Source: Exophiala sp. HKRS030 | Lineage: Eukaryota; Ascomycota; Eurotiomycetes; Chaetothyriales; Herpotrichiellaceae | Assembly (NCBI GenBank): GCA_023897205.1 | Contig: JAHWDD010000007.1 | Span: forward strand, 2,356,001 to 2,420,000 | Length of the DNA: 64,000 nucleotides | Direction of reading: 5' to 3' | Part shown: one piece after another, positions 53,923 to 63,489 of the stretch | Numbering within the stretch: the first letter of the stretch is position 1 | How the letters are laid out: each line of letters begins with the position of its first letter | Position numbers and translations under genes: made by a program | The notes under the pieces: model-generated | What the model was told of the DNA's origin: nothing | Seen by the model: only the letters and a program-made list of their open reading frames with translations | Database searches by the model: none

Positions 53923-54925
53923 ATTATGGGAGCTGGTTGACGAGCACAAAGAGCGGAGGGAGAAAAAAGTGAGGTGGGGTAGTGGTAGAAGCGATGTAGG
54001 TTGAGATAGCTGCGGAAAGTGGAAGGGAGAGAATGAAGTTCGTGTGCGAGAATTGATTCTCCAAGTGAAGGAGTTGAATCTTAAGTTATCTTTTAAATGT
54101 CAGTAGGGTTGTCCTTCAATCTTTCCTCGACCTAAAGTGGTATGCCGGTGAAAGTCTATGCAGTTGAACTCACAGGGAGAAATGCTTTGGGTCTGGGAAA
54201 GCGGGGGACAGCGCAAGGGCATAGATCGCAAATGGAAAGCCGACGATTACGTAGTCAGATGTGGTGTGTTCTTCATGTGGCTATGTTGAAAACGATTGGT
54301 GAGGGAAGCAGATGAATAAGAAATAAAATCCGCATTCAAGAAAGGGTAAATCAGGAGATGCAACGGATCATGGATGTTGGTGCAGGAGCTCCAGTCACAA
54401 ACGGCAGGCACGGAGTTCACAGGCTCACAAGTCACAAAGTGTGTGGCTCCTCCCCAATGCGGGGATATAATAAACATCATCGTTCCTTCCCAAATTCCCA
54501 TGGCATCGTATGTACTGACTTTCGGGAAACAGATCACGATAAGATGATCGACATCACAATCTGTAGATTGGTATTCTAAACCCTGATTTAGCCAGTAGAT
54601 AGTGTCCAGCATAATACTCGGCAAAAGGGCTCCAGAGTGGTTCGCGTCATGTTGAAACTACCAATAGTTGTTGAATAGGCAGGCCCTTTGGTGGTGTTGG
54701 AGTCGCTTCTTCGCTGTACCTTCCCTTGCAGGTATCGCTTCTTTCGACATCATCGTACCCTATTAATCATCGTGATCAGCCTGCAGCCGTTACTTTACCA
54801 AGAAAAAATCAAACCCTAGTCCCAGACTCTAGAGATATCTGTTCGATGTGGAGAGGATGATGGTACGCGAGGTTCTTCATCGGCCCAGCTAACGTTCTTC
54901 TGTCCTTTCATCCGGAAATCCCATC
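53923..54925. promoter_or_regulatory. divergent promoter region, RKI1 / ULA1
   Basis: 1003 bp shared by two outward-facing genes. A 125-codon minus-strand frame (54247-54624) has no family signature and lies in promoter DNA, so it is not called. The part near RKI1 is GA-rich on the plus strand. Confidence 0.55.
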
Positions 54926-56536
54926 ATGGCCGACGTTGCTCCTAGAGAACTTACGCCTCCCATCATACAAGGCCCCAGCGCCAAAGAGAAGAAGTACGAT
55001 CGACAATTACGTCTTTGGGCCGCTTCTGGTCAACGTGCTCTCGAAGAATCCCACGTTCTTCTTGTCATTGGCAATCATCACTCGGGTTCTAACAGCAGTG
55101 TTGCCGGTATCGAGACTTTAAAGAACCTCATTCTGCCCAGCATCGGCAAGTTTACCATTGCTGATTCGTCAAAGGTCAAGGAAGCCGATCTGGGCGTCAA
55201 TTTCTTCCTCGAAGCCGACTCCTTGGACAAATACAGAGCCGAAGAAGCTACTCGGTTCCTGTCAGAACTGAACCCTGATGTTTCAGGCTACTCGATAACC
55301 GCTCCCCTGGAAGAATGGTTACCAGTTGAAGATTCCCTCAGACCCTACAATCTCATTATCATTGCCGCACCCATCCCACAAGAATATCTCCAACGTCTTG
55401 CATCATACGCCTTCAACAGCTCTATACCGCTCATATATCTTCAATCTGTTGGCTTTTACGCTTCCTTCTCTGTCCAACTACCTTCCGAATTCCCCATTGT
55501 AGACACTCATCCAGATCCAGAGACAACACAGGATCTACGTCTACTTGCTCCTTGGCCTGAGCTTGAAGCTGCAGTGGACTCAATCGGTGATCTCACAACT
55601 CTTCCAGACCATGAGCATGGCCACGTCCCATACATTATCTTACTCCTCTACTACCTTCGAGAATGGAAATTGTCTCACAACGACTCCTATCCCGCCAGTT
55701 ACAAAGAGAAAACCGCTTTTCGAGATTTTGTTCGTTCCGGCGCACGAACTAGCAATCCCGAAGGTGGCGAAGAAAACTACGACGAAGCTACAGCTGCTAT
55801 TTTGAAATCTATAGCTCCACCACCTGTGGGCAGCGGCTGTAAAGACATGTTTACTCTGGATCAAACCACCAATTTGAGGGTAGAATCCTCCAACTTCTGG
55901 ATCATTGCCAAGGCCATCAAGGTCTTCTTTGCTAGGCATTCGGTCCTGCCACTCCCAGGTTCGTTGCCAGACATGAAAGCTACAAGTGAAGAATATATCA
56001 AGCTCCAAAACATCTACAAATCAAAAGCTCGCAAGGATATTGCCGAGGTCAAGGAGATCATTTCCGACATTCAACGAAGTCTAGGAAGAACGACTATCAT
56101 TGAAGATGTCGAGATTGAATCTTTTTGCAAGAACGCCTCTCATATCCGTGTACTCACAAATCCAAGCGAAGATTCCATTCCAGCCATTCGACTTAGTCAA
56201 GCTGATCCCAAGGCTATATCTAGCTTGAAATCCCTTCTGGAGAATGACTGGGAGGGTTTACTTCCAGTCTTCATTGCTCTGAATACCGATACCAGCCACC
56301 CACCCCCATTTCACGTAGAGGAATTGACGACAGATGTCGAGGTCCTGGAAAATCTCACCAAGACAATAGAAGAAGTACAGAGAGTCGGCGGTGGTGAACT
56401 ACACAATATTTCGAGTATATTGGGTGGTATGGTAGCACAAGAAGCCATCAAACTCTTGACAAGGCAATATGTTCCCGTCGATGGTACATGTGTCTTTGAT
56501 GGTATTCGGAGTAAAAGTGGAGTGTTCAAAATCTAA
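54926..56536 (+). CDS. ULA1: NEDD8-activating enzyme E1 regulatory subunit (APPBP1/Ula1)
   Basis: Intronless, 536 aa, the usual length for this subunit. It begins with the E1-like adenylation half-domain: KKYDRQLRLWAASGQRALE at about 22-40 is the conserved ThiF/E1 entry. It continues ETLKNLILPSIGKFTIADSSKV and LGVNFFLEADSLDKYRAE. Instead of a catalytic-cysteine domain it carries the extended helical domain of APPBP1. It closes with the adenylation half-motif SSILGGMVAQEAIKLLTRQYVP, the conserved QE-x-I-K-L-L segment. It pairs with the catalytic subunit Uba3 to activate the ubiquitin-like protein Rub1/NEDD8, which is then attached to cullins. The ATP P-loop-like GNHHSGSNS is divergent, as expected for a regulatory subunit. 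Confidence 0.95.
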   Translation: MADVAPRELTPPIIQGPSAKEKKYDRQLRLWAASGQRALEESHVLLVIGNHHSGSNSSVAGIETLKNLILPSIGKFTIADSSKVKEADLGVNFFLEADSLDKYRAEEATRFLSELNPDVSGYSITAPLEEWLPVEDSLRPYNLIIIAAPIPQEYLQRLASYAFNSSIPLIYLQSVGFYASFSVQLPSEFPIVDTHPDPETTQDLRLLAPWPELEAAVDSIGDLTTLPDHEHGHVPYIILLLYYLREWKLSHNDSYPASYKEKTAFRDFVRSGARTSNPEGGEENYDEATAAILKSIAPPPVGSGCKDMFTLDQTTNLRVESSNFWIIAKAIKVFFARHSVLPLPGSLPDMKATSEEYIKLQNIYKSKARKDIAEVKEIISDIQRSLGRTTIIEDVEIESFCKNASHIRVLTNPSEDSIPAIRLSQADPKAISSLKSLLENDWEGLLPVFIALNTDTSHPPPFHVEELTTDVEVLENLTKTIEEVQRVGGGELHNISSILGGMVAQEAIKLLTRQYVPVDGTCVFDGIRSKSGVFKI

Positions 56537-56952
56537 GCTTGATCTTCTACACTAGGCTTGTTGAAAATGTGCTTTGACATCAATAGATAGACTGCTACAT
56601 GCCCCATTTCTAGTGGCTAAATGGGTTGATATTCTCGCGCCATGCAATACAGCACTGGACGAGGAACACAAATAGAGCATATCAGACTGATGAAATATGA
56701 CGACACGATCATGACCTTGCGAAAGATTCGGCATCAAGTCATTAAATTGCAATTGAACCCCATCCAGCATCCCGTAAAGCATCCCACAGCCAACACCTGC
56801 TTATAACACCAGCGTCACACAGGAAGTTCTCTCCGTTGCGCTCGTGACCCTACAACATCATGTCCGTAGGTCGCGACAAATAATTTCTATAGTTCTTTTG
56901 TCATGACTAAAGCGCAGTAAGGCGCATGGAATTCATGCAAGAATGCATTAGC
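56537..56952. other. convergent intergenic region
   Basis: Terminator region between ULA1 (plus) and DBP7 (minus). No coding signal. Confidence 0.6.
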
Positions 56953-59388
56953 TCACGCGATGTTAAATTCGTCAGCACCACCACCCATCATCATCTTCCG
57001 TTGTGCCCTGATCTTGTCTCTCATCTTCTTCGCCGCTTCATCCTGATCTGTTCTCGGTTCTGCATTCTCGCCTGTCCCTCCGCTTCCTTGATTCTTGCCA
57101 TCGCCCTTATCTGCTGAGCTCGAGGTTCTGCGATCGCCTTTCTTGCCAGTGGTGCTACGACCCTGTCCCACGACGTTGACACGGCCGGGAGGGTCGCGGA
57201 GCCCAAATGCTTTTGCCAAGTGACCTAGATGAAGTTCTTTGATGTCGAACCACTTTCTTTCAGCGGCGACGTGTGTAGCATATGCCCTGATGTGACTTTG
57301 GAAGGCGCGTTTGGCCATTTCTTTTACCTTTGCATCTGCAAGAACCCAACGCTCGATGTCGAGTTGAAACTCAGTCGCCTTCGCATCCCAATTTTGGTTG
57401 GATTCAGTTGACTTTGAATTTTTGACCGACTTTGTTGTGGGAACTATACCCGTCAGGGGCGAAAAGCCCTTCTTGAGCACTTCGTCCGCCGACATGTGAG
57501 TAACGTTGCGTGTGGTATCTGCCTCGGCAGATGCTTTGTAGGATTTCTTTAGCATTTCAACATAGCCTTCTTCCTTGCCAGGTAGGAGGAAGATGATTGC
57601 TCGACCATCACGGCCCAGACGAGCAGTCCGGCCAATTCGGTGAAGATGATCATCAGAGCTGAATGCTGGGTCATACTCGATGACAAGATCAAGATTTGGA
57701 AGATCGAGTCCTCGAGAGGCGACATCTGTGGCGATTAGGAGGGATGGTGAGGTTGTGTTAGCGAAGTGCTTGACAATTGACGTTCTGGTGGCTTGTGGGA
57801 GAGATCCGTGGAGTTTGTAAAGGGTGATGGGGTTCTGAGGAGACGATAGAATCGGTGAAGGTGCGATTGAGTCAGAGTCGGCAAGAGAAACCTTGCTCGA
57901 TTCGATTTTGGAATGATCGTTCTCAGATTCAGAGGAGTCGACAGTAGCGACTTCACCTTCTGTCTTCTCTTCCACGGCCCTTGAGAACGCCTTATAGTGA
58001 AACTCGACAGAGTCTGCACATGATATGAAGACAATTGCTTTCATTACAGATCCCTTTCGTGCAAATGTTCGTTTGAGCAACGCTGTGAGAGTGACCAGTC
58101 TCAGTTTTGCCGCCGTCACCAAATAAGACTGCTTGAGCTGAGCTGGCGCCAGGAAAGCTGTGTCAATGGCTCCATCCTTCGCCTCAGAGTTGGGTTCCTG
58201 GCCATCGGAGTCACCTTTGATGAGAATGGCGTCCTTCAAGCTAATTTCACCAAGCTTTTGAACATTCATCTTCAAGGTTGCCGAGCAGAGCACTGTAGTA
58301 CGCCTTTCGGGAATTCCAGGCCTGCTTGATTTTCGCTTCTTTTGATCCAAAGCTTGAACTATCTTTGTGATTTCCTCCTCGAAACCCAAGTCCATAAGTC
58401 GATCTCCCTCGTCGAGAACCAGCCATCGAACAGTGCCAACTTGAAGCGCTTTGGTATGCTCGAGATGATCAACCAAGCGGCCTGGAGTGGCAACTAAAAT
58501 GTTCAAACCTTTCCGTAGACGTGCCTTTTCTGATTTCTTTTTCTCTCCACCTATGACAGTGCCTGCAACAATATAGTTGGCGCATCCCAAGAGTCGCTCA
58601 AGTACAACGGAGATTTGCTTGCACAATTCTCGTGTTGGAGCCAGGATGATGGCAAATAGTCCTGAATCTCTGTGTACAGCGGCATCTTGCACCGTGTTTG
58701 ATTGGCCTTTGGATAGCTCGGATAATGTCATGATACGTTGTACAATGGGCAGTAAGTATGCCAATGTTTTTCCCGACCCAGTTTCTGACTGCAGAAATGC
58801 ATCACTATCCTCCTTGACCAGTTGCGTTATCGATGCTTTTTGTATCGCAGTTGGATTTTTCAGGTTCATCTTTGTCAGGAGATGAGTAGCAATCGTAGGC
58901 GAAAGGCCAAGGGATGTGAATGTGTCTATGCCATCGATAAGAGGGGCGTTGGAAGGGATAGCCGGGGTCTCATCTTGCGCAGGTTCCGGTTCTTGCTCGA
59001 TGGTTGGCTTGGGATTGAATGAGAAGAGAGAAGATATGACTTCTCGAGATCCAGAATTTGGTCTGCTGTTCTTCGTTCGTTGTTCTTGCGAATGAGTCGA
59101 CAGATCATGGTTGTTAAAGGACGGAGTATAGTCATTTTCCCTCCGCCTCTTCGCGGGTCGAGAATCAGTAAAGTCTGTCTGTCGCTCTCTCGATTCGCCA
59201 GACTGTCTCGTGGGCCTTGTGATGGGCAAAGGTACTTTGTTAGGATCGCTCGACTGTCTCTTTCCGCCTCTTTGTGCATCTCTCTTCGCTTGTAGGCGTT
59301 CCCTCCAGGACCCGCCTTTGAATTTGCTTCTACTTGCACTGGCTGAGTCGCCGAGCGCAAAGTTCAACAGCATTCCATCTTCCGCCAT
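56953..59388 (-). CDS. DBP7: ATP-dependent RNA helicase Dbp7
   Basis: Intronless, 811 aa from the ATG at 59388. After a basic disordered N-terminus (about 1-140) come the DEAD-box motifs: NPTAIQKASI (Q-motif) near 180, Walker A SETGSGKT near 201-208, APTREL near 250, TPGR near 301, motif II as DEGD near 326-329, and SAT near 368-370. The second RecA domain has IVFIS, LHGSLPQ near 526, SRGLD near 557-561 and HRIGRTAR near 582-589. The DEGD variant, followed by RLMDLGFEE, is characteristic of Dbp7. The Ser/Glu-rich insertion at about 470-510 is species-variable. The C-terminus has the Dbp7-type AYATHVAAERKWFDIKELHLGHLAKAFGLRDPPG segment and a Lys/Gly tail. Dbp7 acts in the nucleolus in 60S subunit assembly, remodelling early pre-60S particles and snoRNA base-pairing. 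Confidence 0.96.
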   Translation of the reverse strand: MAEDGMLLNFALGDSASASRSKFKGGSWRERLQAKRDAQRGGKRQSSDPNKVPLPITRPTRQSGESRERQTDFTDSRPAKRRRENDYTPSFNNHDLSTHSQEQRTKNSRPNSGSREVISSLFSFNPKPTIEQEPEPAQDETPAIPSNAPLIDGIDTFTSLGLSPTIATHLLTKMNLKNPTAIQKASITQLVKEDSDAFLQSETGSGKTLAYLLPIVQRIMTLSELSKGQSNTVQDAAVHRDSGLFAIILAPTRELCKQISVVLERLLGCANYIVAGTVIGGEKKKSEKARLRKGLNILVATPGRLVDHLEHTKALQVGTVRWLVLDEGDRLMDLGFEEEITKIVQALDQKKRKSSRPGIPERRTTVLCSATLKMNVQKLGEISLKDAILIKGDSDGQEPNSEAKDGAIDTAFLAPAQLKQSYLVTAAKLRLVTLTALLKRTFARKGSVMKAIVFISCADSVEFHYKAFSRAVEEKTEGEVATVDSSESENDHSKIESSKVSLADSDSIAPSPILSSPQNPITLYKLHGSLPQATRTSIVKHFANTTSPSLLIATDVASRGLDLPNLDLVIEYDPAFSSDDHLHRIGRTARLGRDGRAIIFLLPGKEEGYVEMLKKSYKASAEADTTRNVTHMSADEVLKKGFSPLTGIVPTTKSVKNSKSTESNQNWDAKATEFQLDIERWVLADAKVKEMAKRAFQSHIRAYATHVAAERKWFDIKELHLGHLAKAFGLRDPPGRVNVVGQGRSTTGKKGDRRTSSSADKGDGKNQGSGGTGENAEPRTDQDEAAKKMRDKIRAQRKMMMGGGADEFNIA

Positions 59389-59828
59389 ATCCACGTAACC
59401 TGGTCAGGTTTCTGGGTTTTGAGATGGATATCTGACTTTGAAGGAGCCAACTGGTGGCAGAAACAAGGTGGGAGTGTACTTCACCGACTTCAGCTGTGCA
59501 TGTAAAAGACTGACCCGACGATCAGGATTGAAACTTTTGGAGAAATCAAGTACCAAAAATTCACATGCAGGCGGTGCGGAGAGAAGTCTGCTCCGACTGG
59601 CCAGCCTTGTGAGTTCATCCACCCCTCAGCCTTGCTTCAAGCTCCCCACACTGGCATTCGTCGTAGCTAATAGCCTTGACATCCATTCTACCCCTGCTAC
59701 AGCAAACGCTGCACTTCTCATCATGAATACTGGCTTGACTCACCATCGACGTCCGGTGAGCTCGAGCTGGTCAAAATGATACCTGTGCGTTCCTCGAGAG
59801 CTTCTGACTTGGCACAATCCTTAACATC
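59389..59828. promoter_or_regulatory. short divergent promoter, DBP7 / PAN6
   Basis: 440 bp shared by DBP7 (minus) and PAN6 (plus). No recognisable TATA or CCAAT element can be fixed by eye. Confidence 0.6.
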
Positions 59829-61031
59829 ATGTCTCTTACAAGAGCCGCAGTCGCAGCCGGAATGAGATTCCCTGCTCGCGTGCGACCTTCTCTCCAAAGT
59901 GTCCGATGCTCCTTCAAGGCAGTCCCTGTTGCTCATGCACGACGACCGTATTCTTCCGAAGGGCAATTCATAGAGACGGACAGCGAGGACCAGCCGGTCA
60001 AGGAACCTTTTCCCATCTTTCGAGATGTCCCTTCTCTTCGAGAAGTGCGCAAACGAATGTACAGAGAGTCGAAAGAGGTAGGCTTCGTGCCAACCATGGG
60101 CGCCTTACATGAAGGCCACCTCTCTCTCGTCCGTGAAGCTCTGAAGGAAAACACAGACGTCTTCGTTTCCATCTTCGTCAACCCGACACAATTCGCTGCA
60201 CATGAAGATCTGGACTCATATCCAAAGACATGGAAAAAAGACCTTGACTTGTTGAGAAAAGTCGAACAAGAACACAATGCATCAGATGGACCAAACAAAA
60301 ACTCACGCATCGCCGGGATCTTTGCCCCGACAGTCAAAGTCATGTATCCAACGCTGCCACCATCCTCCGACATCAAAGGCGACGGCTCGTTCGTGACCAT
60401 TACGCCGCTCGGCAGAGTCCTCGAAGGAGCGTCTCGACCAATTTTCTTCCGCGGTGTCGCCACTGTCTGCACCAAGCTGTTCAATGTCGTGCAAGCCGAC
60501 CGTGTATACTTCGGCCAGAAAGACGTGCAGCAATCCGTCCTCATCCGCCGTATGGTCAAGGACTTCCTCATCCCCACCGAAGTTCGAGTCATCCCGACGA
60601 GCAGGGAACCCGATGGATTGGCAATGAGTAGCAGGAACGTCTACCTAGGCGAAAGACGGCGAGAAGACGTCGTCATTCTATCACAAGCACTCTTTGCCGC
60701 ACGAGACCTGTATGATTCTGGTGTCGTGTCCGCTAAGAAAATCAGAGATGCAGCGTTCGCTGTCTTCCACGAAGCTGCCACTAGAAGGAGAGCAGATGGC
60801 AAACTCGGCGGTCATGCACGTCTGGAGATTGATTACATTGCATTAAGTGATCCGGAGTCGATGAGCATGATTGCGGATAATCAGAAAATCGATGCTTCAA
60901 GGGGAGCGGTGCTCAGTGCCGCCATGTTGGTGTTGCCTGTAGATCAACCGAAGACGGTCGAGGAACTGGAACAAAAGCAAGTCAGGCTGATTGACAATGT
61001 CATATTGCAACCAAGAGTTGCGACGAAATAA
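59829..61031 (+). CDS. PAN6: pantoate-beta-alanine ligase (pantothenate synthetase)
   Basis: Intronless, 400 aa. The catalytic domain starts near residue 65. The HIGH-class motif is in VPTMGALHEGHLSLVREA at about 88-105. FVNPTQFAAHEDLDSYPKT follows, then the pantoate/ATP site PLGRVLEGASRP-FFRGVATVCTKLFNVV, VYFGQKDVQQSVLIRRM and the KMSKS-like PTSREPDGLAMSSRNVYL. It joins pantoate and beta-alanine at the expense of ATP to make pantothenate, the precursor of coenzyme A. The first 45 residues (MSLTRAAVAAGMRFPARVRP...) are Arg/Ala/Ser-rich without acidic residues and end in an RRPYSS context, a likely mitochondrial presequence; an alternative start in the mature region is possible. An insertion of about 20 residues (EQEHNASDGPNKNSRIAG) occurs in the middle, as in other fungal enzymes. 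Confidence 0.95.
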   Translation: MSLTRAAVAAGMRFPARVRPSLQSVRCSFKAVPVAHARRPYSSEGQFIETDSEDQPVKEPFPIFRDVPSLREVRKRMYRESKEVGFVPTMGALHEGHLSLVREALKENTDVFVSIFVNPTQFAAHEDLDSYPKTWKKDLDLLRKVEQEHNASDGPNKNSRIAGIFAPTVKVMYPTLPPSSDIKGDGSFVTITPLGRVLEGASRPIFFRGVATVCTKLFNVVQADRVYFGQKDVQQSVLIRRMVKDFLIPTEVRVIPTSREPDGLAMSSRNVYLGERRREDVVILSQALFAARDLYDSGVVSAKKIRDAAFAVFHEAATRRRADGKLGGHARLEIDYIALSDPESMSMIADNQKIDASRGAVLSAAMLVLPVDQPKTVEELEQKQVRLIDNVILQPRVATK

Positions 61032-61112
61032 ATATGTCCTTTCGAAAGGGCAATTGAAGAAAAGGAGGTTGCGTCTCTCTCACAACACCCATTTCACGAG
61101 TCACATAAAGTA

Positions 61113-62800
61113 TTAGTATATATCCCACAGGGAGATCTTTGCATCCTTGCCGCCCGCAGCCAACCAATGCGTCAATCTCGCCCTCTCCTGCCTATCATGC
61201 TTGATAATATCCAATGCAGAGCCTCGCCACGCCACATCTCTCGTAGTTGCCTGCACGCCCGTCTGGTCTGCCATCACTCTAACCCCCATTTCCCCCGTTC
61301 TTCTTCTCTTGTCATCATCATCCACCTCAACATCCGCAAACGCCGTAACAAAGCACCCGTCTCCATGCCACTTGAGAACAGCCAGCTCTTTGACCGACTT
61401 GCACGCGTAGACTCTGACCCTTGCATCCCAGCCCGCCGTAGCAAAGATCTTCCCATCCGAACGCACCGCCAATCCTTGTTGGCCTGCGTGTTTCGTCCCG
61501 ATGCTCTTCTCTGGGCCTGGGCCTGTAGTCGTGACAGTGCCGCGAGCACTTCGCGTTGTTGAAGGAATGACAATTGCGAATTTGGCGATGATCGCGTCGG
61601 CGCTCGAGGTGACGAAGTGCTGCCGCGACGGGAAAACTCCGATCGACAGTACGGGTTGCGAGTGCGGTTTGCTTCGTGAAATGCATACCCAGTGACCGCC
61701 AACACCGAAATCAACACCACCACCACCACCACCACCACTACCGCTAGTTCCCACTGTCCCCGGCGCTGTCGGATTTGGATCTCCTTCTTCATGCACATGC
61801 ATATGCATATGCACCAAGACCTGCCCATCCTCGTACCCCGAGACCAAAAGCAGTCTGGACGTGCTTCCTATCGCTGCCGAGTCCGCATCGTGAAACAGCT
61901 GCACGGCCATGACCATACCCGTGTTCACCTTGGGGTTCGATTTGATTTGCGACACGCGATGTTCCGACGGTAGTTGGAAGATATCTATGCCGCCTTGATC
62001 TAGGCCGTTGGCGGCGGCGATCAATTGAGCTGGAGCTGGAGCAGAGGCAGAGGCGGGAGCAGGAGCCGGAACGTCTTCACCGTGGGTGCTCTGCGGAGCA
62101 GACGTCGTCTCAAGGCTTTCGTCCCCATCACCAGGCCGCTGCGGACACATGGCGAAGGCGCAGAAGTTGAGGGCATTGACAGCCAGAGAATGGAGTAGCC
62201 ATGGCTGAGCGACAGCCGCAGTGTCGGCGGCTTCGCCATTGTTCTCCTTGCCACTCCTCCCGCCGCTCCCGTCCCTGTCCGACGGCAGTGTCGTGCTCAG
62301 CCGCGCATAGTCATCTGCGCGCAGCTGCCAGACGCGCAGTGCGTGGTCTCTTCCGTGCCTGCACCAGATAAGGAGGTCAGAGATCTTATTGAACCAAAAG
62401 TTGAAACAAACGGCCAATTATCGCTGGACAAGAGGGCCATGTGAGGGCCAGATGGACAGAGAGCATCCACGCTCATGTTTAGTCCAACAACGAGATGCAC
62501 GAGAGGGACACGACATAGGAGAATGACATCAAAGATTGAAACGTACGTAACAAGTCTCTCACCCGTCCAATCCCTGATCTGCATAACCCCAGCGCCAGCG
62601 CCAGCACCAACACCACCATCAACACCCGGATGCGCACTCCACACGGCAACAGGGCGCTTCGAGGACAAATTCCACACGACGACCCAGCCATCACTGTCGC
62701 CCGAAGCGAGCAGCGTGTTTGCCGCGAAGAAGTGCAGTGCGTGGATCGCCGCCGTGTGCCCGCGCAGCACGTATTTCGGCTGTGGCGGCTTGTCGGCCAT
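61113..62800 (-). CDS. ASA1: WD40 protein, ASTRA-associated protein 1 (Asa1)
   Basis: Two exons on the minus strand, 62800-62547 and 62358-61113, with a 188-bp intron. The product is 499 aa. The first blade is PKYVLRGHTAAIHALHF...ASGDSDGWVVVWNLSSKRPVAVW, followed across the intron by THGRDHALRVWQL. These two segments are the signature of Asa1. Later blades include LLLVSGYEDGQVLVH, VLSIGVFPSRQHFVTSSADAIIAKF, GLAVRSDGKIFATAGWDARVRVY and the terminal LAAGGKDAKISLWDIY. The ASTRA complex (Tra1, Rvb1/2, Tti1/2, Tel2, Asa1) helps PIKK kinases and chromatin complexes assemble. Low-complexity insertions split the blades: an Ala/Pro tract near 200, a VHMHMHVHEEGD stretch, and a poly-Gly tract encoded by the CACCAC repeat at 61712-61736. 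Confidence 0.88.
61712..61736. repeat. (CAC)n microsatellite encoding poly-Gly in Asa1
   Basis: Eight or so tandem CAC units on the plus strand, read as GTG/GGT on the gene strand. They give a seven-glycine tract inside a WD40 loop. Confidence 0.85.
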
Positions 62801-63392
62801 TTTCTTTCTATCTGGAATCAGTAAATTTGGTCGTTGCGATATGAGTTACTTTTTTCTGGTGGAACAGATCCGTTGGCACTGCTGGGAAGAGAGCAAACCT
62901 ATCGTGCTAATTTATTCCATGAGGAGGCGGGTCTGGGCTGTGTGGTAGATGTGAAGGCGAGACTCGAGTTTGGGGGAGCCTGCATGCATGTCCACTGTCC
63001 AGGCTGGTCGGTCAGATCGTGGCGCAAGTGTTGTGGTATAGCACAGGACTGCATGTTCGATTTGCTGCAGATTCGGTGCTTCGCGGCATGGCCTTCAGTT
63101 AACAAGTTGCTTTTCTTGTTGTGGAAAGACAATCGGAAATTATAGAACCGGATGTTGATGGTGGATGGTGGATGTGGATTTGGAATCGGATAATCTAAAT
63201 GTCCATTCCTTTAGGTAGAATCTTACCTACTTGCACGCGCATTCCCTACATGCCACTAACGGGGTATTTTTCCCCAGGAAAATATATTATACAAAAACTA
63301 AAATCCTAATCGATAAATATTAAAAATACTTAGTAACCAAGGACAAGAATAAATGTCGAGAGTCAAGACGGTTTCCCAATCCACCAAAAAAA
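62801..63392. other. ASA1 upstream region
   Basis: Promoter side of ASA1, with no coding signal. The last 150 bp before the tRNA gene are AT-rich (ATATATTATAC, AAATATTAAAAATAC). Confidence 0.55.
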
Positions 63393-63489
63393 TGCCCGCT
63401 ACAGGATTCGAACCTGTGATCTTGTCATGCCGATTTTTGTTTGTTTGGAAATATACGAGTGACACGCCTTACCCCTGGGCCAAGCGGGC
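63393..63489 (-). tRNA. tRNA-Thr (anticodon CGT), with intron
   Basis: Read on the minus strand, 97 nt. The acceptor stem is GCCCGCT paired with AGCGGGC, with discriminator A. The D-arm is GCC-CAGGGGTAA-GGC. The anticodon stem TGTCA pairs with TGACA. The loop reads CTCGTA, then a 25-nt intron (63429-63453), then A. The variable loop is AGATC. The T-arm is ACAGG-TTCGAAT-CCTGT. All stems pair fully. The intron sits one base 3' of the anticodon, the canonical eukaryotic position, and its removal leaves a seven-base loop with anticodon CGT reading the Thr codon ACG. The B-box GGTTCGAATCC is perfect. Confidence 0.95.

Noticed and set aside
54247..54624. 125-codon minus-strand frame between RKI1 and ULA1
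   Set aside because: No motif, lies in a divergent promoter, and composition is not clearly coding.
59933..60592. 219-codon minus-strand frame
   Set aside because: Antisense shadow of PAN6, whose plus-strand product has all catalytic motifs.
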